The notes under the pieces: model-generated | Seen by the model: only the letters and a program-made list of their open reading frames with translations | The model's database searches: none | Told to the model about the DNA's origin: nothing | Source: Parapedobacter defluvii | GTDB lineage: Bacteria; Bacteroidota; Bacteroidia; Sphingobacteriales; Sphingobacteriaceae | Direction: 5' to 3' | Assembly (NCBI RefSeq): GCF_014642075.1 | Contig: NZ_BMIK01000019.1 | Location: 1 to 64,000, forward strand | DNA: 64,000 nucleotides | Shown here: positions 51,875 to 61,246 of the stretch, one piece after another | Layout: the number at the start of each line of letters is the position of its first letter | Numbering within the stretch: position 1 is the stretch's first letter | Translations under genes and position numbers: made by a program

Positions 51875-54844
51875 TCAGAATGTAAAGTTAACGCCCAGGT
51901 TAAAACTCATTGGAAACAGGGAAAGCTGCGTGTATACGTTCTCTCCGATGGTTTCCGGATCAGGTCCCTTGTAATCGGTAAACGTAAAGGGGTTTAGTGC
52001 CGTGGCAAATACCCGGGCACCTCTGCCGCCAATGCGCGTCAGGATATGCTGCGGCAGCGTATAACCCAGGGTCACGTTCTGGATTTTGACAAACGTGCCG
52101 GGCACTTTGGCAAGCACCTGTGTGTGGTACGATTGCGCACCAATCTGCGGGTATTCATTACTGCGGTTTTCCGGAGTCCAATAATGGACATCCAGCTTAT
52201 TCCAATGCTCGTTATCCCACGCGGTAAACATGTAGGTGAAATCGTCGTTATACAAGCCACCGATGCGGCCGTAAACAAAAACCGAGAGATCCCAGTTGCG
52301 GTAGCTAAAACTGTTGGTCAAACCGAAAGTCCAACTGGGCGAGGGTGTTCCCAGCACTAGATAGTCTCGCTCATCAAGTACACCATCGTCGTTCTGGTCT
52401 TTCACCTTGATATGCCCGGGCGATTGCCCATAGCGCCGGGCTTCATCAATTTCCTCCTCCTGCCAGATGCCCAGGGATTCAAAATCGTAAATAACCCGGA
52501 TGGGCTGCCCGATGAACCAACGGTTTGCCAAGTCATCAGCCCCGGTGCCGTAGAGTTCTTTGATACGGTTACGATTGAGGCTGAATACCGCATTTGTTTT
52601 CCACTGGAATCGTTCACGGGAAATGTTGGTGCTGTTCAGCCCGAACTCAACACCCCGGTTGCCGGTACTGCCGATGTTGCGCAGGATGGACGTATAACCG
52701 TTAAGACCGGCCACCGCCTGACGGAAAATCAGGTCGTCGGTTGTACGGTCGTAAACCTCTACCGTACCCGAAAGGCGGTTGTTCCACACCGCAAAATCAA
52801 GACCGGCATTCCATTCAGAGGTCATCTCCCAACGCAGGTCGGGGTTCCCTTTCGAGCCTCCCAGCCCATACCCATTCGTTCCCGTCCCGCCAATGGGGTA
52901 TTTGGAGAGATCCAGGCGGCTGAACACCACGTCGTAATCAATGTTATTATTGCCGCTTTTGCCCCAGCTAAGACGGAGTTTTAAGTCATTGAAAAGGCCG
53001 CCGCGCATAAACGTTTCTTCCGAAAGTCGCCACGCCACCGCTGCCGAGGGCATAAACCCCCACCGGTTGCCCCGGGCTAAGCGGGAGGAACCGTCTGCCC
53101 GGCCGGTAAGCGTAACAAGGTATTTATCCTGAAAGCTATAGTTTAAACGCCCCATGTATGACAGCATACTGGATTCCCAGTAATAGCTGCTTACGTCGGT
53201 AATTTCTTCCGCCGATTCGATAGCATGCCAATCGGAGTCAAAGGGCATGCCGATGCCGCGCATCTGAGACCCTTGGTGTGTCTCTTGTTGCATGCTGAAA
53301 AGGCCGATGAAATTCAGGTGATGCCGATCGTTGAACCACTTGTCGTACGTAGCGGTGTTATCCCACACATAGTTGGTGTTTTTGCTTTCTCTTCGGAAGG
53401 CATCCGGCGCATTCACGCCCTGCTTACCCTGCGTGTAGGTGCCGATCCATTCGCCGTACAGGTCGTTGTCCAGCTGCATGGCCAACTGCGATTTGAGGAT
53501 CAATCCTTCAATAAGCTTATACGACGCAAACCCCGCCATGTTTACATAGGTAGCATCCGTGATTTTTCGGTTGTTCTCAATCTGCACGAAGGGATTTATT
53601 TTGCTGGACGTAGGCTGGACTTCAAAGGCATAGTTACCTTCGTAGTCGTACGGGCTGGCTACCGGCGGGATAAAGTATGCGTTGAGCAGCGCATCATCCG
53701 CACCGTGGTTCGTTTTATTGAGTGATAGGTAGCTGTTCATGCCAACTTTGAAGCGATCGGATGCACGGTGCTCCAACCCCAGGCTAAAGGTATAACGCCT
53801 GAAATTCTCATTACCCACCATGCCGTCATCATCGTTAAACCCGAGGCCGAAGGCATAACTGTTTTTTTCGGTGCTGCCGTTTGCATTGACGTGGTGCTGG
53901 TGGCTCATCGAAGGCCCCGAAACCTCACGGAGCCAATCGTAATACTCGCCGTATTTTATCCGTCGCTTTTCGTCATCGGTCAGGAAATCGGTCCTGCCCA
54001 GTGAGCTTTCACCGTATTTGGCCCGCCAAAGTGCAATTTTGTAATCGACATATTCCAGCCCATTTCCCAGGTTTCCGATCATGTCCGGGATGCGGGTGGG
54101 CGTTTTAAGGGATAGATTCCCGCTATACTCCACCTGAAAACCGGGCGCGCGGTTAGCCGCTTTGGTGGTGATAATCACCACACCATTGGCGCCCCGGGAA
54201 CCGTAGATTGCCGATGAGGAGGCGTCTTTGAGAATATCGATTGTCTCAATATCGGCGGCGTTCAGGTGTCGCATACCGGAGTAAGACGGAATGCCGTCAA
54301 TTACGTAAAGGGGCTCGTTGGAGAAGTTGAAGGAGTTGGTTCCCCGGATCTGGATACTCATATCGGTACCCGGTCTGTTGTTGGTTTTGGTAACCAATAC
54401 GCCACTGACCCTTCCATTGAGCGCCTCGGTCACGTTGGTAGCCTGCGCACGTACAAGGTCGGCACTTCCTACTTGCTGGATGGCTCCGGTGAGATCCTTC
54501 TTCTTGACGGTCCCATATCCAAATACAACAACGTCTTCCAGCATATTCGAACCGGGCTGCAACGCAACGGATAGCGGATCAAAAGAAGTTACCGCATGGG
54601 TGTAGGTATCGTACCCCATAAAAGTGATCGTAAGTAAATCTCCCGTTGAAACCGCAATGCTGAACGCGCCGGACTCATCGGTTGCCGTGGTCTGTTGATT
54701 AGACGCGCGCACGGTGGCTCCACTGATGGGCAATCCGGTTTCATCCGTTACGGTACCGCGGAGCGCTTGTTGCGATTGGGCTGATGCAAAGAAACACAGG
54801 CCCGTCATCAGTGCAACAATAAAACTGCTTATTAGTTTATTCAT
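51875..54844 (-). CDS. SusC/RagA-type TonB-dependent receptor
   Basis: 989 aa. Signal ('ALMTGLCFFASAQS'), CarboxypepD_reg-like domain ('RGTVTDETGLPISGATV'), TonB box region 'VVFGYGTVKKKDLTGAI', plug motifs 'NEPLYVIDGIPSYSG' and 'DASSSAIYGSRGANGVVII' and a beta barrel ending 'LGVNFTF'. No STN domain. Main importer of the polysaccharide utilization locus. Confidence 0.94.
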   Translation of the reverse strand: MNKLISSFIVALMTGLCFFASAQSQQALRGTVTDETGLPISGATVRASNQQTTATDESGAFSIAVSTGDLLTITFMGYDTYTHAVTSFDPLSVALQPGSNMLEDVVVFGYGTVKKKDLTGAIQQVGSADLVRAQATNVTEALNGRVSGVLVTKTNNRPGTDMSIQIRGTNSFNFSNEPLYVIDGIPSYSGMRHLNAADIETIDILKDASSSAIYGSRGANGVVIITTKAANRAPGFQVEYSGNLSLKTPTRIPDMIGNLGNGLEYVDYKIALWRAKYGESSLGRTDFLTDDEKRRIKYGEYYDWLREVSGPSMSHQHHVNANGSTEKNSYAFGLGFNDDDGMVGNENFRRYTFSLGLEHRASDRFKVGMNSYLSLNKTNHGADDALLNAYFIPPVASPYDYEGNYAFEVQPTSSKINPFVQIENNRKITDATYVNMAGFASYKLIEGLILKSQLAMQLDNDLYGEWIGTYTQGKQGVNAPDAFRRESKNTNYVWDNTATYDKWFNDRHHLNFIGLFSMQQETHQGSQMRGIGMPFDSDWHAIESAEEITDVSSYYWESSMLSYMGRLNYSFQDKYLVTLTGRADGSSRLARGNRWGFMPSAAVAWRLSEETFMRGGLFNDLKLRLSWGKSGNNNIDYDVVFSRLDLSKYPIGGTGTNGYGLGGSKGNPDLRWEMTSEWNAGLDFAVWNNRLSGTVEVYDRTTDDLIFRQAVAGLNGYTSILRNIGSTGNRGVEFGLNSTNISRERFQWKTNAVFSLNRNRIKELYGTGADDLANRWFIGQPIRVIYDFESLGIWQEEEIDEARRYGQSPGHIKVKDQNDDGVLDERDYLVLGTPSPSWTFGLTNSFSYRNWDLSVFVYGRIGGLYNDDFTYMFTAWDNEHWNKLDVHYWTPENRSNEYPQIGAQSYHTQVLAKVPGTFVKIQNVTLGYTLPQHILTRIGGRGARVFATALNPFTFTDYKGPDPETIGENVYTQLSLFPMSFNLGVNFTF

Positions 54845-54985
54845 GAGAAAATAATCTGTTCTTTAATGGCCTCATGGAACCTGTATTTTCATTGCCACCA
54901 GTTGCTTTCAGCGGTAATGAAGCTTGCGTTTCCTTTTATGTCAGGTGCCGGCATGACAGGTTTCATATGATCTGTAGCCGCTTGG

Positions 54986-56059
54986 TTAATTAATGAGTTT
55001 ATGCCATTTATGTTGACCGACGATTTTAGCACTGAATTTGCCGGTCTTATCCGCAATATGTTCCGGATTGTCAGGAACCTCGGTAAAGTCCCACGCGCAG
55101 ATCAGGTTGGATTCACTTCCGCTTACCTCGCTTGTCATCAAGGATTTGATGTCATCCTGACTCTTTGCGGTATCCCACAGCCTGAATTTACGGATGTAGC
55201 CGGTCATGCTCCGGTTGTTATCTTCCGGCTCAATAAAGGCCCACATTTTCAGATTACGCGTGTTGGGTTGATATTTCTGCAATATTCCTGCGTCGTCCCG
55301 GATATCGTTGGTCTTCGTGAAAAAAACCTCGCCGTTGACGTACATTTTCAGTTGGTCTGCCGAAAGTGATTCGTCATAAACCGCTACGATGTGGTTCCAC
55401 TGCCCATAATTGGTCGGAAAGGCTGCTCCCCATTCCAAAACGCGGTCTTGCTGGGGTCCCATACCCAGCGTGGTACGCAGATTTGACCCCATGAAGTTAA
55501 GCATCCAACCTTGCTTGATACCATTGCCGTCGTGGCTGAACGTAGCGATAAAATCGCCGATGGCAAACTCGAAAAATCCCGGATCATACTTCAGCCAGGC
55601 TTCTACCGTAAACCGGTTGGACCCACCGTACGCTGGCGACTCTCCAAAATCGATGTACCCCCTTCCGTCGATACCGAACACCTGAAGCTCCGCCGGGGTG
55701 CCGGGAGCCAGTGTGGTTTGATACGCGTTCATGAACGTAGAAATGGCCTTAGAGGCGGCAATGCAATAGGCCTCGGTTTCAAAAGGCAAAACAAAATAGC
55801 CTGCCTTCGCCTTGGAAATTCCGGTACGGAGTTCGTCAATGGCCGATTGGAATTCATCCGCACTTTCTTGCGGAAATGTACCATCAACCGCCCCGATTTT
55901 GGCCGTGTCAATAATGCTTTGCATGCTGTCCAGATGGGTCATCAGACAACTGAGGTCTAACTCAACGACCTGCTGCGGTTTCTCGCTGCATCCGTTAAAG
56001 ACACCTCCGACTATCCCCACAAGGAATAGCCACCTCGTCAATTGTTTACGTACACTCAT
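54986..56059 (-). CDS. LamG-domain surface lipoprotein
   Basis: 357 aa. Lipobox 'VFNGC'. Helical N-terminal region with 'CLMTHLDSMQSIIDTAKIG' (DUF4972-like), then a laminin-G/concanavalin-A-like jelly roll from about residue 140 ('RFTVEAWLKYDPGFFEFAIG', 'GQWNHIVAVYDESLSADQLKMYVNG', in part). Such proteins bind glycans on the cell surface. It precedes SusC by about 140 bp, on the same strand. Confidence 0.82.
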   Translation of the reverse strand: MSVRKQLTRWLFLVGIVGGVFNGCSEKPQQVVELDLSCLMTHLDSMQSIIDTAKIGAVDGTFPQESADEFQSAIDELRTGISKAKAGYFVLPFETEAYCIAASKAISTFMNAYQTTLAPGTPAELQVFGIDGRGYIDFGESPAYGGSNRFTVEAWLKYDPGFFEFAIGDFIATFSHDGNGIKQGWMLNFMGSNLRTTLGMGPQQDRVLEWGAAFPTNYGQWNHIVAVYDESLSADQLKMYVNGEVFFTKTNDIRDDAGILQKYQPNTRNLKMWAFIEPEDNNRSMTGYIRKFRLWDTAKSQDDIKSLMTSEVSGSESNLICAWDFTEVPDNPEHIADKTGKFSAKIVGQHKWHKLIN

Positions 56060-56216
56060 AAATTTACTTTATACAGGTTCTTAAAATTGGCAACCATCGA
56101 CACCCTACCTGCCGATAGCTAAATCGATTTCAATATTACATTAACCGGGTTAACGCATGGGTTAATTTCGGGGTTAATAGCCTTTTTATTTTGCTAATCC
56201 TGTTGAGGAGGTTAGT

Positions 56217-58727
56217 TTAGGAGCGGCGCTTTTCCAAATCTCTGAAGGTGAGAGGAAGGGATTCATTCATTAGGCTTTGGTAAAAATGGCTGAAATGCTC
56301 AAAACGTCTCATCGCCTCTGTGCGTTGTCTGAGATGTATCATGGCCTGAATTTCATACTGAAAGACTTCCAGGTTTGTGGGAGCGGTTTCTAAGCATAAT
56401 TTAGCAACCTGAATAACCCGCTCGTAGTCACCCTGCGCGTAGTCCGTTTCAAGCTGTTGCTGCAATACTTGCACAACCATACGATCTACCTCATCCTTGA
56501 TGTCATCAAGCAACTCATGTTCCGCAGTTTTGAGAAACTTACCCCGGCTCAGAATAGCCTGGCTCATCGGGCCGGATCCTTCCCCCGATAGGTACGCTTC
56601 TTTAAAATGCAGGTAATCTACAAAGCAGTTCGTTACCTGCAGCCTGTAGTGATTATCCTGATAGACCAACGAGATACCGGTGAAGTTGGCGAGCAACTTG
56701 CGGAACTGGTTGAGCGTAACACCCCGGATGTTTTTGGTCGATGTGAGTTCTTTTTCGGGCCACAGCAAATTGCTCAGTTCACTGGATTCGATGCCCTTAT
56801 TAGGGTATCGGGACAGAAAAAGTACCAGTACGTGCTTGAGACGGCTGCTGAAAAGATGCGATATATGGACACCTTTTTTATCAAACACCTCGAATTTTCC
56901 GAATAAGTAAATGGCGTTGCTGAGTGGCAGTGCAAAGGGTTCCGCTGACCCAGTTTGAGGCGATTGATCCACGGATACGGTTTGGCCGGCTTTTTTGGCC
57001 CGTCTTTTATATACCGCAAACACAACGGATGCTACAGCCGCTATGCAGGCTATCCACAGGTACCAGCGGCCGGTGCGGCTGTTGCCGACGCTGGCATATT
57101 GAATCAACTCGGCATGGCTTACAGCGGGGGCTTTCAATTCGTACACGGTAATCTTCGAGGAAACTTCTTTGCTATCGAAAACCTGCGTAACAGCGTAAAA
57201 CGTGTTGAGTGGTGGATAGAAAAACAAGTTGGCATTCGTCTTGATCTTTTCGGACGTAATGGGTATCGTGTCGCCCAGCGCCACATAGTTACCTTTATCG
57301 ATCGAAAATCGGTAAAGCTGCAAGGCCGAAGCGGAACGGTACTCAGGATAAAGGAGCGTATAAAACGAGGATATCCCATCATATACCATATTTCTGACGG
57401 GGACAACGTTATCAGCTGACCACGGTTGTTCCCAAAGACGCTGCATCCGGTAGGTATCTAAGTTTAGCCGGTAAAGATCATAGCGGTAAACCCGACCAAT
57501 GGTGTTGTCTGCAGCATCATTGCCCATGCCACCGAAGAGATACAGGTCGTTCGTTCGCTGATCATAAAAGGATGAGGTAAAGTACCGTGGCATGATGCGG
57601 TCGCCACTCGTGGCTACGGTGTCCCACTTACCATCCTGCGTATCCAATGATAGAAACACGTTGCTGTAGCGGTCATTGCCGAACCCGCCGAATAACAAAT
57701 AGGGGATCCGCACGGTGGGCTGTCCCGTGTGATGATGCAATTGCATCGGGACAAAATCCGTGCTAATCACTGTTGAGCGCAGCGTAGTGAGGTCTACCTC
57801 TACAATTGTCGGTGAGTCAATCGGAAGATCGTTAACTTCATAAATATACAGCTTCTCCTGGCGTAAAAAACTAGTGCCAAGTCGGATATCGATAGGCAGG
57901 GGTGCCGTGAAACGGTGGTTGGATAGGGTATTAGACTGGAGGTCTAGCTCGAAAAGCTGATAACGATCAAAAAATAACAGGCGTCCGTTCGCCGCATCAA
58001 ATTGATATCCACCTGCATCGGCCATTTCAATGACACGGCCAGATTGCCAGTAATACGATTCGTTGATCAGCCAAATGGGGTTTTCTACCTTACCAAGCGA
58101 CTTACCCCCTAACGCATGAATGGTATTTCCGCTGCTTTCCCTAAGCGGGAACGTGAGGTGCTCGTTATCTAACGAGACCTTCAGGTTGCGTATCGAAAAA
58201 TCTGCAATATCAATGCTGAAATCACTTTTGCCAAAAAAAACATTATTGTAGGTGATGGTTCGGTACGGAAACGGGATGACCAAAATCTTGTCAAGGACAT
58301 GCCAGGTAATCGCTTGCTGGCCTAAATCAAAATTCAACAGCAGGTGAATCCATTGATCTTTCTCGAAATTTTTAGGGTCGAGGAAGATAGCGCCCAACTG
58401 ATCGAGCCCTTCCTCGACCAGCTTGATCTCCAAACGTCCGTCATCTAATTTTCGACAGAAAACATTCAGTGTTTTATTGGGCGCTTCGAGCTTAAGCCGC
58501 ATGAGGTTTCCATACCCTTGGGGCTGGTCTAACCTGAAATCAAATTGAAATGTAAACTGTTCGAGTAGTTTGCGGTGTTGGAACGAGGAACGGAAATGAA
58601 AAAGGTCGATGGCAGTACGATCCTCAATCGGGTAGCTATTGCCCTTAATGCGAAGCCCATGGCCAAAGCTACCTATTGCAGACAGCAATAGCAGTGTACA
58701 TAAGCCGTATGAAAGCAATCTGCACAT
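56217..58727 (-). CDS. Kelch/LamG sensor-TM-winged-helix one-component regulator
   Basis: 836 aa from ATG 58727 ('MCRLLSYGLCTLLLLSAIG', a signal peptide); the frame up to 58787 has no support. Periplasmic part: a LamG-like beta domain (to about residue 200) and kelch-type repeats ('YLLFGGFGNDRYSNVFLSLD', 'DLYLFGGMGNDAADNTIG'). One membrane segment 'WYLWIACIAAVASVVFAVY' near residue 590. Cytoplasmic part: an OmpR/SARP-like winged helix ('IYLFGKFEVFDKKG', 'LLWPEKELTSTKNIRGVTLNQFRKLL' in part) and a bacterial transcriptional activator-type TPR domain. Likely senses a carbohydrate or surface signal and regulates the locus downstream. Neither phosphorylation site nor kinase domain. Confidence 0.8.
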   Translation of the reverse strand: MCRLLSYGLCTLLLLSAIGSFGHGLRIKGNSYPIEDRTAIDLFHFRSSFQHRKLLEQFTFQFDFRLDQPQGYGNLMRLKLEAPNKTLNVFCRKLDDGRLEIKLVEEGLDQLGAIFLDPKNFEKDQWIHLLLNFDLGQQAITWHVLDKILVIPFPYRTITYNNVFFGKSDFSIDIADFSIRNLKVSLDNEHLTFPLRESSGNTIHALGGKSLGKVENPIWLINESYYWQSGRVIEMADAGGYQFDAANGRLLFFDRYQLFELDLQSNTLSNHRFTAPLPIDIRLGTSFLRQEKLYIYEVNDLPIDSPTIVEVDLTTLRSTVISTDFVPMQLHHHTGQPTVRIPYLLFGGFGNDRYSNVFLSLDTQDGKWDTVATSGDRIMPRYFTSSFYDQRTNDLYLFGGMGNDAADNTIGRVYRYDLYRLNLDTYRMQRLWEQPWSADNVVPVRNMVYDGISSFYTLLYPEYRSASALQLYRFSIDKGNYVALGDTIPITSEKIKTNANLFFYPPLNTFYAVTQVFDSKEVSSKITVYELKAPAVSHAELIQYASVGNSRTGRWYLWIACIAAVASVVFAVYKRRAKKAGQTVSVDQSPQTGSAEPFALPLSNAIYLFGKFEVFDKKGVHISHLFSSRLKHVLVLFLSRYPNKGIESSELSNLLWPEKELTSTKNIRGVTLNQFRKLLANFTGISLVYQDNHYRLQVTNCFVDYLHFKEAYLSGEGSGPMSQAILSRGKFLKTAEHELLDDIKDEVDRMVVQVLQQQLETDYAQGDYERVIQVAKLCLETAPTNLEVFQYEIQAMIHLRQRTEAMRRFEHFSHFYQSLMNESLPLTFRDLEKRRS

Positions 58728-58827
58728 GAACGGTACAATATTACACTTCCACGGCGCAAATTGCAACTCAGTCGGGAGCTCGTTCAACTCTATACGTTGC
58801 CTGCCGTTCAGCGAAACTCATATTCAT

Positions 58828-58882
58828 GATAGCCATCCCTCCCGCATAAAACATTCCCTTGATGCCGGCAGAGATGGCTATC
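58828..58882. repeat. Interrupted inverted repeat between regulator and oxidoreductase
   Basis: GATAGCCATC (58828-58837) and GATGGCTATC (58873-58882) flank a 35-bp middle part; GCATAAAACATTC and GCAAAACATTC are also repeated directly. Possible operator or recombination relic. Confidence 0.4.
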
Positions 58883-58892
58883 CGCAAAACAT

Positions 58893-60323
58893 TCAGAACT
58901 TCCGGTACTCGCCGCTGAGATACTGATTGGCCTTTTCTTCTTTGAACTGGGCCGTTTCAGCATCCCAGTGCAGGGTTTCACCGGGAAAACGCCCGGCAAT
59001 GGTACCCAAAAGGATGGTCTCCGTAAGCCGTGAAGCATACTCAAAAGGTGCAGAACACTCCCCTTTACCCAAACAGGCATCCACAAACTGGTGGTAGTGC
59101 TTCGGCCCTTCGGTATCGTAGTTGCGGATCGGCTCGCCCAAACCATTGGCTTCACTCACCTTGGCTATTTCCTTTGAAATATCAACATACTTACCCTTAA
59201 CGATTTTGCGGGGCAACTGCATGAAATGGGGCAGCAACAGGCGCCCCTTCGTACCCACAAACATGGCTCCCTGATCCGGCAACTCGTTTTCACCTGCTAC
59301 CATCGGATCCAGTGAAACTTTCCCCTCGCTGTCTACGCTTGCAACTGACTTCTTCCCGTCTGCCTTGGCGTCCATGCCCGGCAGTACCAAGTCTTCGTGC
59401 TTAGCAGGGGCTCCCGGCCCATCGTACCAAATCCATTTCAGGGACTTGGCGGTATATTTCGTGCCCGGAAACTCATAGGTCACCGTATTGTGCTCCGGAA
59501 AGCCAAACCCGTTGGTAGGCCGGCACTCGTTGGTGATGGTGCGCGGCACATCCAGTTGCAGCGCATTGTAGGGCGTGTCAAAAATATGCACCCCCATATC
59601 GCCCAGGGTACCGCAGCCATAGTCCATCAATTTCCGCCACACTCCCGGGTGATAAAACCCTTCTTTGTAGGGCGGCTTGGGCGAGGTACCCGCCCACAGG
59701 TTCCAGTCCAGTTGTGTGGGTACCGGATCTTCGCCCTCCGGGGGAGGACCGTCGTACCCGTGGTTCTTCGGCGACCACGCGTGTACCGTATGTACCTTCC
59801 CGATAATGCCGGATTGGATCAACAGCGTGGCAAGCTTGTAGTCATAAAAAGAGTGTACCTGAATGCCCATTTGGGTAACCAACCCTTTTTCAGCCGCCAG
59901 CTTTTTCATCGCACGCGATTCAGATACATAGTGGGAGAGCGGCTTCTGGCAATACACGGGTTTATTTTTCTGCATGGCCAGCATGGAAGCCGGAGCATGG
60001 GTATGATCCGGCGTGGATACGATAACCGCATCAATTTCATCGGCCATCTCGTCCAGCATGGCACGGTAATCAAAAAACACCCGGGCCTTGGGATGCAGTT
60101 TGTGCGCGGTGGACAGATTCAGGGCGTCCACGTCGCAAAGGGCCACCACATCCACATCGGGATGGGAAGAAATGGCCTTCAGGTCTTCGGCCCCCATATT
60201 TCCTATGCCGATATGTGCGGTCCGCAAACGTTTCCCGGCCGGGAAAGCTCTCAATAAAGAAGGGGCCAGCATAATCCCCAGCGCGCCTATTGCACTATTT
60301 TTTAAGAATTCGCGTTTATTCAT
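58893..60323 (-). CDS. Gfo/Idh/MocA family oxidoreductase
   Basis: 476 aa from ATG 60323; the frame extends to 60461 without support. The N-terminus 'NKREFLKNSAIGALGIMLAPSLL' (in part) is a Tat-like or hydrophobic signal, then the Rossmann motif 'AHIGIGNMGAEDL', 'CDVDALN', and the family blocks 'VSTPDHTHAP' and 'VYCQKPLSH' ('EKP' replaced by QKP). C-terminal oxidoreductase domain with 'DYGCGTLGDMGVHIFD'. Uses NAD(P) to oxidise or reduce a sugar derivative; Bacteroidota homologues are often exported and located in glycan loci. Located upstream of the regulator. Confidence 0.88.
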   Translation of the reverse strand: MNKREFLKNSAIGALGIMLAPSLLRAFPAGKRLRTAHIGIGNMGAEDLKAISSHPDVDVVALCDVDALNLSTAHKLHPKARVFFDYRAMLDEMADEIDAVIVSTPDHTHAPASMLAMQKNKPVYCQKPLSHYVSESRAMKKLAAEKGLVTQMGIQVHSFYDYKLATLLIQSGIIGKVHTVHAWSPKNHGYDGPPPEGEDPVPTQLDWNLWAGTSPKPPYKEGFYHPGVWRKLMDYGCGTLGDMGVHIFDTPYNALQLDVPRTITNECRPTNGFGFPEHNTVTYEFPGTKYTAKSLKWIWYDGPGAPAKHEDLVLPGMDAKADGKKSVASVDSEGKVSLDPMVAGENELPDQGAMFVGTKGRLLLPHFMQLPRKIVKGKYVDISKEIAKVSEANGLGEPIRNYDTEGPKHYHQFVDACLGKGECSAPFEYASRLTETILLGTIAGRFPGETLHWDAETAQFKEEKANQYLSGEYRKF

Positions 60324-60554
60324 AATTTGGTGTTGATTCCATTTAATCGTAGCCGAAAATAGAACTATTGTCTGTTTATTCCAAATATCCGGATATTTTT
60401 TACGGGTTCTCATCTGCTGCACGTTGTGCTTGCCGTGCATGGAGCATTTTGTCGATATCACTCTTCACCTTCGTCGGGTATTGTTTCAGCCAATTGGATA
60501 GGTGATAAATGACGATGCTGATGGCTAATAAAACACTTGTGCAGAAATAATCGA

Positions 60555-60562
60555 TACATTTG
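60555..60562 (+). promoter_or_regulatory. -7 box of the sigma-factor gene
   Basis: TACATTTG matches TAnnTTTG. The TTG start candidate at 60560 would lie inside it, which favours the GTG at 60581. A perfect -33 TTTG was not found. Confidence 0.45.
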
Positions 60563-60580
60563 CGACAACGAATTCACAAC

Positions 60581-61177
60581 GTGCCATCCGACACCACATA
60601 CAACGAACGGGAAACACTCAGTCTGCTGCGTGATGGCAATGCACGGGCATTTGAGGCGATTTACCAGCGCCATAAACGCACGCTCGCCACGAATGTACTC
60701 GCCCTGGTCAAATCGGAAATACTGGCAGAGGAAATTCTTCAAGAGGTGTTTTTAAGGGTGTGGCGGCACCGCGAGCGGATTGATATCGATAAGCCTTTTG
60801 AACATTATCTGAATACCATCGGCCGGAACCTGGTGTATGATACATTTAGGAAATTAGTAAGGGATAAGCAATTAGCAAACGAACTCCAGACTTCACAGAC
60901 AGAAAGTTACTTGCACGTGGAAGAAGCACTACTGAAAGCGGAAAATCGCCAGCTCCTGCACGCCGCAATCGAAAAGCTGCCACCGCAACGGAAAAAAGTA
61001 TACACTCGCTTCGTGATCGATGAGAAAAGCTACAAAGAAATCAGTGAAGAGCTGGGTATATCCAAAGCAACCATCAACGAGCATATCCAACTAGCCAACC
61101 GTGCCATTGTGCTGTTCTTCAAGCAATCCGGCAATCACTGGATAGAAATCGTACTCATCACCTTGTTGCTTTCTTAA
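60581..61177 (+). CDS. ECF RNA polymerase sigma-70 factor (FecI-like)
   Basis: 198 aa from GTG 60581 ('VPSDTTYNERETLSLLRDG'). Region 2 'AFEAIYQRHKRTLATNVLALV...ILAEEILQEVFLRVWRHRERI' and region 4 'LPPQRKKVYTRFVIDEKSYKEISEELGISKATINEHI' (in part). A short hydrophobic tail ('IVLITLLLS') is common in this group. Transcribes the FecR/SusC genes downstream on release by the anti-sigma. Confidence 0.93.
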   Translation: MPSDTTYNERETLSLLRDGNARAFEAIYQRHKRTLATNVLALVKSEILAEEILQEVFLRVWRHRERIDIDKPFEHYLNTIGRNLVYDTFRKLVRDKQLANELQTSQTESYLHVEEALLKAENRQLLHAAIEKLPPQRKKVYTRFVIDEKSYKEISEELGISKATINEHIQLANRAIVLFFKQSGNHWIEIVLITLLLS

Positions 61178-61246
61178 AAAAAATATTCAGCCCACCCCTT
61201 ACTTTTTCTTTTCCAATCGTATTCTAATAAAATTGAGGGATACATT

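Noticed and set aside
60560-60580. TTG 60560 as start of the sigma factor
   Set aside because: It overlaps a good -7 box; GTG 60581 gives the normal N-terminus.
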